DNA of 64,000 bases from Mesorhizobium sp. BR1-1-16 (GTDB taxonomy: Bacteria > Pseudomonadota > Alphaproteobacteria > Rhizobiales > Kaistiaceae), in NCBI RefSeq assembly GCF_020165495.1, contig NZ_JAIUIE010000009.1, forward strand, positions 121,058 to 185,057, read 5' to 3'. Below are positions 44,958 to 55,102 of the stretch, one piece after another (the stretch's first letter is position 1; every line of letters begins with the position of its first letter). A program made the translations under genes and the position numbers. Under the pieces are notes generated by a model. That model had not been told where the DNA came from and searched no databases. It saw nothing but the letters and a program-made list of their open reading frames with translations.

Positions 44958-46265
44958 CTACCCGCCCCGCTCTTTCCTCAGCTTCGCCCAGTATTCCATC
45001 CGCTTTCGGATCTCGCGCTCGAAGCCGCGCTCGACCGGCTCGTAGAACGACTGTCGTCCAAGGGCATCCGGGAAATAGTTCTGGCCTGAGAAGGCGTCGG
45101 GTTCGTCGTGGTCGTAGCGATAGCCCTCGCCATAGCCCTCGGTCTTCATCAGCTTGGTCGGCGCGTTCAGGATGGTCTTCGGCGGTAGCAGCGAGCCGCC
45201 TTGCTTGGCCGCAGCCGTAGCTGCCTTGAACGCCGTATAGACGGCATTCGATTTCGGCGCCGTCGCGAGATAGACGGCGGCCTCGGCGAAGGCGAGTTCG
45301 CCCTCGGGGCTGCCGAGATAGTCGTAGGCATCCTTCGCTGCATTGGCGACGACGAGCGCCTGCGGATCGGCAAGGCCGATATCCTCGACCGCCATCCGCA
45401 CCAGCCGCCGCCCGAGATAGAGCGGATCCTCGCCGGCGTCGAACATCCGCGCGAGATAATAGAGCGCCGCGTCAGGATCGGAGCCGCGCACCGATTTATG
45501 CAGCGCCGAAATCAGATTGTAGTGCCCGTCCTGGCCCTTGTCATAGATCGGCGCCCGGCGCTGAACGATCTCCTGCAGTCCGGCCGCGTCGAAGATCTCC
45601 CCCGGCTGCGCCGCACGCCACACCTCTTCGGCGAGCGTCAGCGACGCCCGTCCGTCGCCGTCGGCCATGCGGATCAGCACCTCGCGCGCTTCCTCATCCA
45701 GCGGCAGCGGGCGCTGCTCGACCGCTTCGGCGCGAGCGAGGAGCTGTGCGATCGAGTCCGGCCCATGCGAATGAAACACCAGCACCCGCGCACGCGACAA
45801 CAAGGCCGCGTTGAGCTCGAAGGACGGATTCTCGGTTGTGGCGCCAACGAGCGTCACCGTGCCGTCCTCCATGACCGGAAGGAAGCTGTCCTGCTGCGCG
45901 CGGTTGAAGCGATGGATTTCATCGACGAAGAGCAGCGTGCCCTTGCCGATCTGCCGCCGCGCACGCGCCTGCTCGAACACTTTCTTCAGATCGGCGACGC
46001 CTGAGAAGACGGCCGAGACCTGCTCGAAATGCAGGTCCGTCTCGCCGGCAAGCAGGCGGGCCACCGTCGTCTTGCCGGTGCCGGGCGGCCCCCAGAAGAT
46101 CATCGAGCCGAGCGAGCCGGAGTTCAGCATGCGCGTCAGCGCGCCGGAAGGACCGACGAGATGGTCCTGTCCGACGACATCAGCGAGCTTTTCGGGACGC
46201 AAACGATCAGCAAGCGGCCGTGGCGCCGCCCGCTCCATGCCTGCCGCCTCGAAAAGATTGCTCAC
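44958..46265 (-). CDS. rarA: Replication-associated recombination protein A
   Basis: A 435-residue AAA+ ATPase (also called MgsA) acting at stalled replication forks. The opening RPLADRLRPEKLADVVGQDH is typical, Walker A is GPPGTGKTTVARLLA, and Walker B is LLFVDEIHRFN. The sensor region is LVGATTENPSFELN, and the C-terminal tetramerisation part contains ALHKSVRGSDPDAALYYLAR. It starts with GTG at 46265, one base after the degP stop, with GGAGG across the degP end, so it is translated in step with degP. Confidence 0.95.
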   Translation of the reverse strand: MSNLFEAAGMERAAPRPLADRLRPEKLADVVGQDHLVGPSGALTRMLNSGSLGSMIFWGPPGTGKTTVARLLAGETDLHFEQVSAVFSGVADLKKVFEQARARRQIGKGTLLFVDEIHRFNRAQQDSFLPVMEDGTVTLVGATTENPSFELNAALLSRARVLVFHSHGPDSIAQLLARAEAVEQRPLPLDEEAREVLIRMADGDGRASLTLAEEVWRAAQPGEIFDAAGLQEIVQRRAPIYDKGQDGHYNLISALHKSVRGSDPDAALYYLARMFDAGEDPLYLGRRLVRMAVEDIGLADPQALVVANAAKDAYDYLGSPEGELAFAEAAVYLATAPKSNAVYTAFKAATAAAKQGGSLLPPKTILNAPTKLMKTEGYGEGYRYDHDEPDAFSGQNYFPDALGRQSFYEPVERGFEREIRKRMEYWAKLRKERGG

Positions 46266-46266
46266 C

Positions 46267-47685
46267 TCATCCTCCGATGGTCGAGCGGATCAACCTTCCG
46301 TCGCGCTCTATGGTCAAGCGCCAGAGATCGGCCGGGGTCGCCGTCACTGACGCCAGAGTCCGCGTCGCATCGACCGCCTGGCCGTTGACCTCGACGACGA
46401 TATCACCGGCCTGGAAGCCGACGCTGGCAGCGATCGAGCCGTCGTCGACCTTCTCGATCAGCACACCTTTGGACCGCCGGCCTTTATAGCCTGTATCGGC
46501 GATCACCGCCGGGGAGAGATTGACCACCGTCGCACCCTGGAACGGCGATTCCGACTTCAACATCATCTCGTCGCGCGGCGGGATCTCGGGCGCCGCCGCC
46601 AGCACGATCGTCGCATTGGCGGGCTTGCCGCCCCGCAGGAGGCCGAGTTCGACTGAAGCGCCGATGCCCTTGGTCACGAGGCGATAGTTGAGCCCGTTCG
46701 GATCGTCGATGTCGATCCCGTCCGCGCTGACGACGAGATCGCCGGCCGTGAGCCCGGCCTTTTCCGCAGGGCTGCCCTCAGTGACGCCCGCGACGAGCGC
46801 GCCATGCGGCCGGTCGAGTCCGAGCCCATCGGCCAGGTCCGGCGTCACCTGCTGGAATTCGGCGCCGATCCAGGGGAGATGAACCTTGCCGTCCGAGAGC
46901 GCTGCCTTGGCGATCACGCGCACCATGTTCGAGGGAATGGCAAAGCCGATGCCGATCGAACCACCCGAGCGCGAATAGATTGCCGTATTGATGCCGACGA
47001 GGCGGCCATTCATGTCGACGAGCGCACCGCCGGAATTGCCGGGATTAATCGCCGCGTCGGTCTGGATATAGAACTGATAGTCCGTGGCCCCGACCTGCGT
47101 ACGAGCCAGCGCCGAAACGATGCCGCTGGTCACCGTCTGGCCGACGCCGAAAGGATCGCCGATCGCCAGCACGAGATCGCCGACCGCCACGGAGTCGCTG
47201 TCGGCCAACTCGACGATCGGGAACGGGCCGGTCGCGTCCTTGAGGCGCAGCACGGCGAGGTCCATCCGCTCGTCCTTCAGCACGATGTCGGCGGCAAGTT
47301 CCCGCTTGTCCGAGAGCGCGACCTTGACCTCGTCGGCATTGGCGATGACGTGGTAGTTCGTCACCACGATGCCGGCCTTGTCGATGATGACGCCGGAGCC
47401 GAGCGACTGCTGGATCCGCGTGCGCGGCGCCCCGCCGCCGCCGCCACCGAAGAACTGGCGGAAGAAGGGATCATCCATGAAGGGAGAGACGCGCTGCTTC
47501 ACGACGCGCGAGGCATAGACATTGACGACGGCCGGCGAGACCCGCTTCACCAGCGGCGCGAAGGAATAGCGCAGCGCCGCCTCGGACGGGGGAACGCTTG
47601 GTTCGGCCGCCCGGGCCGCCAACGGTGCCAGGCTCGGCAGGAGCCATCCGGCCAGAGCCAATGCCATCATCACGCGTATCCGCAT
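46267..47685 (-). CDS. DegP/HtrA-type periplasmic serine protease
   Basis: A 472-residue protease-chaperone. A signal peptide (MRIRVMMALALAGWLLPSL) ends near AARA. The trypsin-like domain shows His112 in TNYHVIANADE, Asp142 in MDLAVLRL and Ser218 in NPGNSGGALVD. Two PDZ domains follow (GSPAEKAGLTAGDLV and IAASVGFQAGDIVVEV). It degrades misfolded envelope proteins. The ATG at 47685 has GGAGA eight bases upstream; the ATG at 47700 would add five residues. The rarA gene follows at one base. Confidence 0.92.
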   Translation of the reverse strand: MRIRVMMALALAGWLLPSLAPLAARAAEPSVPPSEAALRYSFAPLVKRVSPAVVNVYASRVVKQRVSPFMDDPFFRQFFGGGGGGAPRTRIQQSLGSGVIIDKAGIVVTNYHVIANADEVKVALSDKRELAADIVLKDERMDLAVLRLKDATGPFPIVELADSDSVAVGDLVLAIGDPFGVGQTVTSGIVSALARTQVGATDYQFYIQTDAAINPGNSGGALVDMNGRLVGINTAIYSRSGGSIGIGFAIPSNMVRVIAKAALSDGKVHLPWIGAEFQQVTPDLADGLGLDRPHGALVAGVTEGSPAEKAGLTAGDLVVSADGIDIDDPNGLNYRLVTKGIGASVELGLLRGGKPANATIVLAAAPEIPPRDEMMLKSESPFQGATVVNLSPAVIADTGYKGRRSKGVLIEKVDDGSIAASVGFQAGDIVVEVNGQAVDATRTLASVTATPADLWRLTIERDGRLIRSTIGG

Positions 47686-47892
47686 GCGCCCGATCTCCAT
47701 GTTGCTGCGAAGGGACGACGATTCGCCATCAATTGAGGCAAGCCCGTGGCCGGCGGCCCCACTGAATCGGCCAATGATCACGCGGCGGCTTGGCACGGCC
47801 CCTTTGCCGGTAGAGCATCTCCCTTCGCCCGATTCGGGGCTTGGCGGGATGCGTCCCATCTGGATAATAGCCGCGGGGCGAGAAGGAAACCG

Positions 47893-48876
47893 ATGCTCTG
47901 GGTTCTGCTGTTCATCGCCGGTCTGGTGATCCTGCTTGTCGGGGTCATGCCACTCATTCTGCGCGGTCCCAGGCTCGTCAACAGCCTCGCCGCCTCGCTC
48001 GGCCTCGTGGTGCTTGCCGCCGGCGCCGGCGGCGTGATCCTGAAGCCACGCCTGCCTGCTTTCGATGTCGCCGCCCCGCCGCTGCCTGCTCCCGTCGAAG
48101 CCGCGCCCGAACCGCAGCCGGAACCGCCCGCGCCCGCTGCCGAAGTTCCGGCCGCGCCGTCACCTTCAGCGCCTGCGGCGAGCCCAGCACCGGCTTCATC
48201 GAAAGACGAGTCGCAGCTGGCGCCCGCCAAGCTGCCGGCCCCCCTCTCCGTCCCCACGACCACGGTCGTCGGCACCGAGACCGATCCGTTGAACGATGCC
48301 GCGGCAACTCCGCCATCATCGACTACGCCGGTCCCCTCCCCGCCGCCGGAGCCCACGGCGCCTGCCGAGCCACCACCGCCGACCGACGCCGAGAAGCTCG
48401 CCGCCTTGGTTCCTCAACAGACGCGCGAAGAAGCCGCCTTCACCAAGGCCGTTACCGATGCGCGCACCGCCTATGACAAGGCGAGCGATGACGATCGCGC
48501 CTCGGTCCAGTCGAGCCGCGCGGCCGCAGTCTGCGCGGCGGTCAAGAAGCCCGACATCCAGGGCTGGGTTGGTGCGGTCAAGGAACTCGATCGCGATCCC
48601 GGCGGCCGCACGATCCTCTCGATCGCCCTTCCCGACGGCACGCTCGTGAAGACCTGGAACAACGCGATGTCGGATGTGGACGACAAGACGCTGATCCTCG
48701 CTGGAACGCCGCTCGCAGCCGCGGTCGGCAAGCTTGCCGTCGGCGATCCGGTCCGCTTCTCCGGCTCGTTCTTCCCTGATGATCCTGACTGCTTCCGGTC
48801 GAGCCGCTTGTCGCTCGATCAGTCCATGACCGAACCGAGTTTCCTCTTCCGCTTCACGAGCTTCGACAAGCTCTGA
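47893..48876 (+). CDS. Membrane-anchored protein with Pro/Ala-rich linker
   Basis: A 327-residue protein of no firmly recognised family. Two N-terminal hydrophobic segments (WVLLFIAGLVILLVGVMPL and LAASLGLVVLAAGAGGVIL) anchor it. A Pro/Ala/Glu-rich linker covers about residues 70-180. The C-terminal globular part has TILSIALPDGTLVKTWNN and VGDPVRFSGSFFPDDPDCF, and ends SMTEPSFLFRFTSFDKL. That last segment resembles a domain found at the C terminus of several uncharacterised stress or membrane proteins. AGAAGG precedes the ATG. A secreted protein gene follows at 42 bases. Confidence 0.75.
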   Translation: MLWVLLFIAGLVILLVGVMPLILRGPRLVNSLAASLGLVVLAAGAGGVILKPRLPAFDVAAPPLPAPVEAAPEPQPEPPAPAAEVPAAPSPSAPAASPAPASSKDESQLAPAKLPAPLSVPTTTVVGTETDPLNDAAATPPSSTTPVPSPPPEPTAPAEPPPPTDAEKLAALVPQQTREEAAFTKAVTDARTAYDKASDDDRASVQSSRAAAVCAAVKKPDIQGWVGAVKELDRDPGGRTILSIALPDGTLVKTWNNAMSDVDDKTLILAGTPLAAAVGKLAVGDPVRFSGSFFPDDPDCFRSSRLSLDQSMTEPSFLFRFTSFDKL

Positions 48877-48918
48877 GGCGAAACGACCGCCGTTCACCGC
48901 CTCCTTCGGAGTTTGCCG

Positions 48919-49614
48919 ATGCCGCGCCGCGTTCTCATTGCGGGCCTTGCCGCTGCGCTCAATCTGACAGGCATTGTCCATGCCTCGGCGCTGGCGCCAG
49001 ATCGTCCGACTTGGCCCGATACGCCGGTCACGCGCCTCGCGGCGCTCGCGCTGATCGAGACATTAAACGCGGACCTGTTGGCCGGCCCCTCGGCGACGCT
49101 CGCGCTTGATCGCTGGTGCAACAGCCATGCCCTGGCGCCGGCAGGCTCGAAGATCACGGCCGAACGCGTGACGGGGCAGGACAAGCTCGCCGACGCCGAA
49201 ATCCGCAAGCGGCTCGAAGCTGCGCCTGACGAGGCGGTCGCCTATCGGCGCGTTCGCCTCACCTGCGGCACGCGCGTACTCTCGGAGGCCGACAACTGGT
49301 ATCTGCCGGCGCGGCTGACCGACGATATGAACCGCACGCTCGAGACGACCAATACAAGCTTCGGCCGCGTCGTTGCGCCGCTCGGCTTCACGCGCACAAC
49401 CCTCGATGCGACGCTCCTGTGGCAGCCACTGCCAGACACCTGGGCTACGCAGCCGATGGCCCCGGCAACGTCGGCGACGACGCCGCTCACCATCCCCGAC
49501 TTCCTGCTTCGCCATCGCGCTGTGCTAAAGCGCGCCGACGGACGACCGTTCAGCCTCGTCGTCGAGAGCTACACCGCCGATATTCTCGCCTTCCCGCCTC
49601 CGCCGCTTCCATGA
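48919..49614 (+). CDS. Secreted protein with chorismate-lyase-like pattern
   Basis: A 231-residue protein with a signal peptide (MPRRVLIAGLAAALNLTGI, cleavage near VHA). The mature part contains YRRVRLTCGTRVLSEADNWY, then PLGFTRTTLDATLLWQPL, and LLRHRAVLKRADGRPFSLVV. The order resembles the UbiC/DUF98 chorismate-lyase fold, but a secreted form cannot serve ubiquinone synthesis directly, so it may bind a ligand instead. GGAG precedes the ATG at 48919. It probably shares a transcript with the membrane protein upstream and ends before the terminator of the ribosomal cluster. Confidence 0.65.
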   Translation: MPRRVLIAGLAAALNLTGIVHASALAPDRPTWPDTPVTRLAALALIETLNADLLAGPSATLALDRWCNSHALAPAGSKITAERVTGQDKLADAEIRKRLEAAPDEAVAYRRVRLTCGTRVLSEADNWYLPARLTDDMNRTLETTNTSFGRVVAPLGFTRTTLDATLLWQPLPDTWATQPMAPATSATTPLTIPDFLLRHRAVLKRADGRPFSLVVESYTADILAFPPPPLP

Positions 49615-49644
49615 GAGCCAGCTTCGCCGATCAGCATCAGAAAC

Positions 49645-49673
49645 GAAAAAGGGCGACCTCGCGGCCGCCCTTT
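49645..49673 (-). terminator. Rho-independent terminator of the ribosomal protein cluster
   Basis: On the minus strand AAAGGGCG (49673-49666) pairs with CGCCCTTT (49655-49648), followed by TT (49647-49646 region) to give CGCCCTTTTTCG. It lies 26 bases past the rplQ stop. The plus-strand copy lacks a long T-run but may also stop the convergent secreted-protein gene. Confidence 0.85.
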
Positions 49674-49698
49674 GAATTCTGACATCGTCGGCCTGAAA

Positions 49699-50130
49699 TC
49701 AGGCAGCGACACTCTCGCTCTGTGCCTCTTCGGCGGCCGTGCGTGCACGGTCCGAAGCGCCCTTGGCGTCGACATCGCGCTCGACGAACTCGATGACCGC
49801 AACCGGCGCATTGTCGCCATGGCGGAAGCCCGCCTTGAGAACGCGGGTGTAGCCACCCTGGCGTTCCTTGTAGCGCGGGCCGAGCGTGTCAAACAGCTTG
49901 GCAGCAGCCGCGACATCGCGAAGCTGCGCGATCGCCTGGCGGCGGGCATGCAGGTCGCCGCGCTTGCCGAGCGTGATGAGCTTCTCGACGATCGGGCGAA
50001 GATCCTTCGCCTTCGGCAGCGTCGTGGTGATCTGCTCGTGGGTGATCAGCGCCACGGCCATATTGGCGAACATCGCCTTACGGTGACTGGCGGTGCGGCT
50101 GAACTTGCGGCCGGAATTACCGTGGCGCAT
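49699..50130 (-). CDS. rplQ: 50S ribosomal protein L17
   Basis: A 143-residue L17, last gene of the alpha operon. It opens [20 protein letters not shown] and has the conserved [20 protein letters not shown]. The C terminus carries a 25-residue Ala/Glu-rich extension common in alphaproteobacteria (ending AQSESVAA). It lies 50 bases past rpoA and 26 bases before the terminator. Confidence 0.97.
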   Translation of the reverse strand: MRHGNSGRKFSRTASHRKAMFANMAVALITHEQITTTLPKAKDLRPIVEKLITLGKRGDLHARRQAIAQLRDVAAAAKLFDTLGPRYKERQGGYTRVLKAGFRHGDNAPVAVIEFVERDVDAKGASDRARTAAEEAQSESVAA

Positions 50131-50180
50131 GGCTCTCTCCTCAGTTTCTGGACCGGCGGCTCACGCCGTGGGTCGGGATC

Positions 50181-51197
50181 TCAATAATGGTCTTCGTAAC
50201 GCTTGGCGAGTTCTTCGATGTTCTCCGGCGGCCAGTTCGTGACCTCCATGCCAAGATGGAGACCCATCTGGGCGAGAACTTCCTTGATCTCGTTGAGCGA
50301 CTTGCGACCAAAGTTCGGAGTCCGGAGCATTTCGGCTTCGGTCTTCTGGATGAGGTCGCCGATATAGACGATGTTGTCGTTCTTGAGGCAGTTGGCCGAA
50401 CGCACCGAAAGCTCGAGTTCGTCCACCTTCTTGAGCAGCGCAGGATTGAAGGCGAGCTCCGGAATGCTCTCCGTCGTCGTCTCCTTCTGCGGCTCTTCGA
50501 AATTGACGAAGATCGAGAGCTGATCCTGAATGATGCGCGCCGCATAGGCGACGGCGTCATCGGGGCGCAGCGAGCCATCGGTCTCGACGGTCAAGGTCAG
50601 CTTGTCGTAATCGAGAACCTGCCCCTCACGGGTGTTCTCGACGCGGTACGAAACCTTCTTGACCGGCGAATAGATGCTGTCGACCGGGATCAGGCCGATC
50701 GGCGCATCTTCCGGACGATTGCGGTCAGCCGGCACATAACCCTTGCCGGTGTTGACCGTGAACTCCATGCGGATCTCGGCGCCGTCATCGAGGGTGCAGA
50801 GCACCAGCTCGGGGTTCAGGACCTCGATATCGCCGACCGTCTGGATGTCACCAGCCGTGACGACCCCGGGGCCCTGCTTGCGGACGACCATGCGCTTCGG
50901 GCCATCGCCCTGCATCTTGATCGCGATTTCCTTGATGTTGAGGATGATGTCCGTCACATCCTCACGCACGCCGGCAATCGACGAGAATTCGTGCAGCACG
51001 CCGTCGATCTGCACAGCGGTCACCGCCGCGCCCTGAAGCGACGACAGCAGCACGCGGCGCAAGGCGTTGCCGAGCGTCAGGCCAAAGCCCCGCTCCAGAG
51101 GCTCGGCCACGACCGTTGCCAGGCGCTTCGGATCGGAGCCCGGCGAAACCTCGAGCTTGTTCGGCTTGATCAGCTCTTGCCAATTCTTATGGATCAC
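50181..51197 (-). CDS. rpoA: RNA polymerase subunit alpha
   Basis: A 338-residue alpha subunit that nucleates RNA polymerase assembly. The N-terminal assembly domain includes [20 protein letters not shown]. The C-terminal domain, which contacts UP elements and activators, has [20 protein letters not shown] and [16 protein letters not shown]. The length is normal for alphaproteobacteria. It lies between rpsK (120 bases upstream) and rplQ. Confidence 0.98.
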   Translation of the reverse strand: MIHKNWQELIKPNKLEVSPGSDPKRLATVVAEPLERGFGLTLGNALRRVLLSSLQGAAVTAVQIDGVLHEFSSIAGVREDVTDIILNIKEIAIKMQGDGPKRMVVRKQGPGVVTAGDIQTVGDIEVLNPELVLCTLDDGAEIRMEFTVNTGKGYVPADRNRPEDAPIGLIPVDSIYSPVKKVSYRVENTREGQVLDYDKLTLTVETDGSLRPDDAVAYAARIIQDQLSIFVNFEEPQKETTTESIPELAFNPALLKKVDELELSVRSANCLKNDNIVYIGDLIQKTEAEMLRTPNFGRKSLNEIKEVLAQMGLHLGMEVTNWPPENIEELAKRYEDHY

Positions 51198-51317
51198 GAC
51201 CGTATCCTTTCGATCTCAAGCGCCACCGTTGGAACCGGCGACGCGACGCCCCGGAGACACCGACGGGCGGAATGCCGATGCGCGAATGCCGGCGCCCGAA
51301 GGCGCCGGCCCGGGTCG

Positions 51318-51707
51318 TCAGACACGACGACGCTTGCGCGGACGGCAGCCATTGTGAGCGATCGGCGTGACGTCGCGGATGGAGGTGATCGTGAAACCGG
51401 CGGCCTGCAGCGCGCGCAGGGCCGACTCACGGCCCGAACCCGGGCCCGAGACCTCGACTTCCAGCGTCTTCATGCCGTGCTCCGCGGCCTTCTTGCTCGC
51501 GTCCTCGGCCGCCATCTGCGCGGCGTACGGGGTCGACTTGCGCGAGCCCTTGAAGCCCATCATGCCGGCGGACGACCAGGAGATAGTATTCCCCTGCGCG
51601 TCGGTGATGGTGATCATGGTGTTGTTGAACGTCGAATTCACATGCGCGACGCCGGAGGAAATGTTCTTGCGCTCGCGGCGGCGAATGCGCGTCGTGTCCT
51701 TAGCCAT
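51318..51707 (-). CDS. rpsK: 30S ribosomal protein S11
   Basis: A 129-residue S11, which with S7 shapes the mRNA exit cleft of the platform. Conserved parts are [38 protein letters not shown] and the basic end [10 protein letters not shown]. It follows rpsM by 79 bases in the alpha operon order rpsM-rpsK-rpoA-rplQ. rpsD is absent from this position, as usual in this class. Confidence 0.98.
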   Translation of the reverse strand: MAKDTTRIRRRERKNISSGVAHVNSTFNNTMITITDAQGNTISWSSAGMMGFKGSRKSTPYAAQMAAEDASKKAAEHGMKTLEVEVSGPGSGRESALRALQAAGFTITSIRDVTPIAHNGCRPRKRRRV

Positions 51708-51786
51708 TCTCTATCCTTAGGTTCGATCTCGACACCGCCGTAATGCCGGCGGCTCCACCGGGGGCCTAGCGCCCCAATCTCGTGTC

Positions 51787-52155
51787 TTACTTCTTCTTGC
51801 CGGCGATCGGCTTGGCCGGACCCTTGCGGGTGCGCGCATTGGTATGCGTGCGCTGGCCACGAACCGGCAGGCCACGACGGTGACGCAGGCCGCGATAGCA
51901 GCCAAGGTCCATCAGGCGCTTGATGTTCATCGCCACTTCACGGCGCAGGTCGCCCTCGACAACGTAGTCGCGATCGATGGCCTCGCGGATTTGCAGCACT
52001 TCCGCGTCCGAAAGCTCGTTGACGCGGCGCGACGGGTCGATGTTGACCTTCGTCACGATATCCTGCGCATGCTTCGCGCCAATGCCGTGGATATACTGAA
52101 GCGCGATAACCACGCGCTTGTTCGTCGGAATATTAACGCCTGCGATACGGGCCAT
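51787..52155 (-). CDS. rpsM: 30S ribosomal protein S13
   Basis: A 122-residue S13 of the small-subunit head. It opens [20 protein letters not shown] and has [20 protein letters not shown], with the basic tail KPIAGKKK reaching the P-site tRNA. The start at 52155 (MARIAG) is standard; a further in-frame ATG at 52167 would add four residues. It opens the alpha part of the cluster, 151 bases after adk. Confidence 0.97.
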   Translation of the reverse strand: MARIAGVNIPTNKRVVIALQYIHGIGAKHAQDIVTKVNIDPSRRVNELSDAEVLQIREAIDRDYVVEGDLRREVAMNIKRLMDLGCYRGLRHRRGLPVRGQRTHTNARTRKGPAKPIAGKKK

Positions 52156-52174
52156 TGCCGTCTCCATGTCGGCC

Positions 52175-52189
52175 GCATCCTAAGGATGC
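52175..52189. repeat. Inverted repeat in the adk-rpsM gap
   Basis: GCATCCT and AGGATGC flank a single base, a perfect short palindrome 20 bases before the rpsM start. A second, GC-rich one, CCCC/GGGG around seven bases (52258-52272), lies nearer adk. They may mark a leader, operator or processing site in a 150-base gap that could hold an internal promoter. Confidence 0.4.
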
Positions 52190-52306
52190 AGCGGTTATGT
52201 CCGCGTCCGGTGGAGGCCGGCCCATGCGAACGAAATCGTCATAAGCAAGCGGCGCCGCCCCTGAAACCGGGGACGTCGCCACCCAATAAGTTAAGAGGCG
52301 CGACCC

Positions 52307-52912
52307 TTATCGGCTCGCGACCACTTCGTCAAGAGGCGCGACGACTTTTTCAATGTCGCCCCAGACTTCGTCAATCGGACGCATACCATCGATCTCGACC
52401 AGCCGCCCGCGCGCTCTGTAATAAGGCGCGATTGCCGCCGTATCGCGCTCATAGGCTGCCAGCCTGGTCTTGAAGACCTCCGGATCGTCGTCCTTCCGAA
52501 CCGGCTCGCCCCGCGCCTTGGTTTCATCCGCGCGCTTCACGATCCGGTCGATCAGCTTCGAGTGGTCAACCACCAGCTCGACAACGAGGTCAAGCTTCAA
52601 GCCCTTACTGGCCAACATGGCCTCAAGCGCATCCGCCTGCGCGATCGTGCGCGGGAAGCCGTCGAGAATGAAACCCTTCCGGGCATCCGGCTGCTCGATC
52701 CTGTCGGCGACGATTCCGATGACGACATCGTCCGAAACGAGATTGCCAGCGTCCATGATCGCCTTGGCCCGAACGCCGATCGGCGTTCCAGACGCGACAG
52801 CGGCGCGCAACATGTCGCCAGTAGAAAGCTGAGGGATTCCGTATTGCTTCACGAGACGAGCAGACTGCGTGCCCTTACCAGCCCCCGGTGGTCCGAGCAG
52901 GATCAATCTCAT
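52307..52912 (-). CDS. adk: Adenylate kinase
   Basis: A 201-residue kinase that interconverts ATP + AMP and two ADP. The P-loop is [16 protein letters not shown], the AMP-binding block is [16 protein letters not shown], and [17 protein letters not shown] is conserved. It lacks the zinc-binding insertion of the LID, having a short LID typical of alphaproteobacteria. Its ATG overlaps the secY stop (ATGA), so it is coupled to secY translation. Confidence 0.97.
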   Translation of the reverse strand: MRLILLGPPGAGKGTQSARLVKQYGIPQLSTGDMLRAAVASGTPIGVRAKAIMDAGNLVSDDVVIGIVADRIEQPDARKGFILDGFPRTIAQADALEAMLASKGLKLDLVVELVVDHSKLIDRIVKRADETKARGEPVRKDDDPEVFKTRLAAYERDTAAIAPYYRARGRLVEIDGMRPIDEVWGDIEKVVAPLDEVVASR

Positions 52913-54240
52913 CGCCTCTTCCCCTTCAGTTTCGACTTCTTGACGAGCCCTTCATATTGATGCGCAAGCAGATGGCCCTGCACCTGCGACACGGTGTCCA
53001 TCGTCACATTGACGACGATCAGCAGCGAGGTGCCGCCGAAATAGAAGGGCACATGGGTCGCCGAGATCAGGAACTCCGGCAGCAGACAGACGATCACCAG
53101 ATAGATCGCGCCGAGCAGCGTGATTCGGGTCAGCACATAGTCGATATATTCAGCCGTGCGCTGGCCGGGACGGATACCCGGGATGAAGCCGCCATGCTTC
53201 TTCAGATTGTCGGCCGTGTCGGTCGGATTGAACACGATCGCCGTGTAGAAGAACGCGAAGAACACGATCATGGCGGCGTAAAGCGCCATATAGAGGATCG
53301 TGCCGTGTCCGAGCAGCGCGACCACGCCGTTGAACCAGCCCGGCCCCTTGCCCTGCGAGAAATTGGCGATCGTGGCCGGCAGCAGCAGCAACGAAGAGGC
53401 GAAGATTGGCGGAATGACGCCCGACGTGTTCAGCTTCAGCGGCAGATGCGACGACTCACCCTGGAACATCCGGTTGCCAACCTGGCGCTTCGGATACTGG
53501 ATGATCAGGCGGCGCTGGGCGCGCTCCATGAACACAATGAACAGGATCGCAGCGACGGCGACGACGGTCACCAGCAGGATGACCCAGACCGGCATAGCGC
53601 CCTGGCGAGACAGTTCAAGCATGCCGGCGAGCGCATGCGGCAGGTTCGCGACGATGCCGGCGAAGATGATCAGCGAGATACCGTTGCCGATACCGCGCGA
53701 CGTGATCTGCTCGCCGAGCCACATCAGGAACATCGTGCCGCCCGTCAGGGTCAGCACCGCCGTGATCCGGAAGAACAGGCCGGGATCGATGACGATATTG
53801 GTACCGCCCTCAAGGCCGACCGAAATACCATAGGCCTGGACGACCGCCAGCAGCACCGTGCCATAGCGCGTGTACTGGTTGATGATCTTGCGACCCGCCT
53901 CGCCTTCCTTCTTCAGGGCGTCGAGCGACGGGATGATCGACGTCATCAGCTGGATGATGATCGACGCCGAGATATACGGCATGATTCCGAGCGCAAAGAT
54001 CGCCATGCGTCCGACGGCACCGCCGGAGAACATGTTGAACAGGCCCAAAATGCCGGACTGCTGATTGTTGAAGGCGCTCGCCAGCGCTTCCGGATTGATG
54101 CCCGGCAGCGGGATATACGTCCCGAGGCGATAGACGATCAGCGCGCCGAGCGTAAACCAGATGCGCTTCTTGAGAGCATCGGCCTTGGCGAACGCGCCAA
54201 AATTGAGGTTGGCCGCAAGTTGTTCAGCCGCAGATGCCAT
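52909..54240 (-). CDS. secY: Protein translocase subunit SecY
   Basis: A 443-residue channel subunit of the Sec translocon with ten membrane helices. Typical parts are [20 protein letters not shown], the plug region [20 protein letters not shown], and [20 protein letters not shown] in the cytoplasmic loop that meets the ribosome. It lies 112 bases past rplO and overlaps adk by four bases. Confidence 0.98.
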   Translation of the reverse strand: MASAAEQLAANLNFGAFAKADALKKRIWFTLGALIVYRLGTYIPLPGINPEALASAFNNQQSGILGLFNMFSGGAVGRMAIFALGIMPYISASIIIQLMTSIIPSLDALKKEGEAGRKIINQYTRYGTVLLAVVQAYGISVGLEGGTNIVIDPGLFFRITAVLTLTGGTMFLMWLGEQITSRGIGNGISLIIFAGIVANLPHALAGMLELSRQGAMPVWVILLVTVVAVAAILFIVFMERAQRRLIIQYPKRQVGNRMFQGESSHLPLKLNTSGVIPPIFASSLLLLPATIANFSQGKGPGWFNGVVALLGHGTILYMALYAAMIVFFAFFYTAIVFNPTDTADNLKKHGGFIPGIRPGQRTAEYIDYVLTRITLLGAIYLVIVCLLPEFLISATHVPFYFGGTSLLIVVNVTMDTVSQVQGHLLAHQYEGLVKKSKLKGKRR

Positions 54241-54352
54241 TCGCCGCTCCGATCGGACCCGCAGGACGGGATCCTATGTCCATCGAGGGACATAAACTGG
54301 GCTTTCGGAGACGCCGCATCAAGCGGCGTCCCGACGATAGGTGCGATATGTC

Positions 54353-54844
54353 TCAGGTCGCCGCGGCGGCGTCCTCGACCTTCTTCGCCACGAGCACCTT
54401 CACGGTGCCGCCAGCCTTCTCGATCGCCTCGAGCGCCGGCTTCGACGCGCCGGCGATCTCGAAGGTCACCGCAGTGGTGAGCTCGCCATTGCCGAGGACG
54501 CGAACGCCATCCTTGACGCGGCGAATGACGCCGGCTTCCTTCAGCGCTTCCGCGGTGACGGCCTTCGAGGCGTCCAGCTTGCCCGCCGCAATGGCGGTCT
54601 GGATGCGGCCGAGACCGACCTCGTTGAAGTCGAGCGCGAAGATGTTGTTGAAACCGCGCTTCGGCAGGCGCCGATGCAGCGGCATCTGGCCACCCTCGAA
54701 GCCCTTGATGGCGACGCCGGTACGGGACTTCTGGCCCTTGACGCCGCGTCCGCCCGTCTTGCCCTTGCCGGAGCCGATGCCACGGCCGACGCGAATGCGC
54801 GACTTGTGGGCGCCCGGATTGTCGTTGATCTCGTTGAGCTTCAT
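54353..54844 (-). CDS. rplO: 50S ribosomal protein L15
   Basis: A 163-residue L15, a late-assembling protein. It opens [20 protein letters not shown] with the glycine-rich [20 protein letters not shown] that threads into 23S rRNA. The C terminus ends in a short Ala-rich stretch (DAAAAT). It is 20 bases past rpmD in the spc operon order. Confidence 0.97.
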   Translation of the reverse strand: MKLNEINDNPGAHKSRIRVGRGIGSGKGKTGGRGVKGQKSRTGVAIKGFEGGQMPLHRRLPKRGFNNIFALDFNEVGLGRIQTAIAAGKLDASKAVTAEALKEAGVIRRVKDGVRVLGNGELTTAVTFEIAGASKPALEAIEKAGGTVKVLVAKKVEDAAAAT

Positions 54845-54864
54845 CGGACTGGTCCTTCTATGGC

Positions 54865-55074
54865 TCAGGTCTCGTCCACAACGCGGACGAGGTGAGCCAC
54901 CTTGGCGATCATGCCGCGAACCGCAGGCGTGTCCTGCAGCGTCGAACGGCGACGGATCCGGTTGAGGCCGAGGCCGATCAGCGTCGCGCGCTGTTCGGCC
55001 GGCCGGCGAATGGGGCTACCGGTCTGCTCGACGATCAGCGTCTTGGCAGCCGCGCCTTCGGTCTTCTTGGCCAT
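54865..55074 (-). CDS. rpmD: 50S ribosomal protein L30
   Basis: A 69-residue L30 with the core [20 protein letters not shown] and [21 protein letters not shown] ten-residue N-terminal extension ([10 protein letters not shown]) is common in this class. It lies 28 bases past rpsE. Confidence 0.96.
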   Translation of the reverse strand: MAKKTEGAAAKTLIVEQTGSPIRRPAEQRATLIGLGLNRIRRRSTLQDTPAVRGMIAKVAHLVRVVDET

Positions 55075-55102
55075 CGGTCAGTTCCTCGAATGGTGGCGGC
55101 TA

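Noticed and set aside
50187..54480. Plus-strand frames of 518 and 530 codons opposite rpoA-rpsK and secY
   Set aside because: Both are antisense to highly conserved ribosomal-cluster genes.
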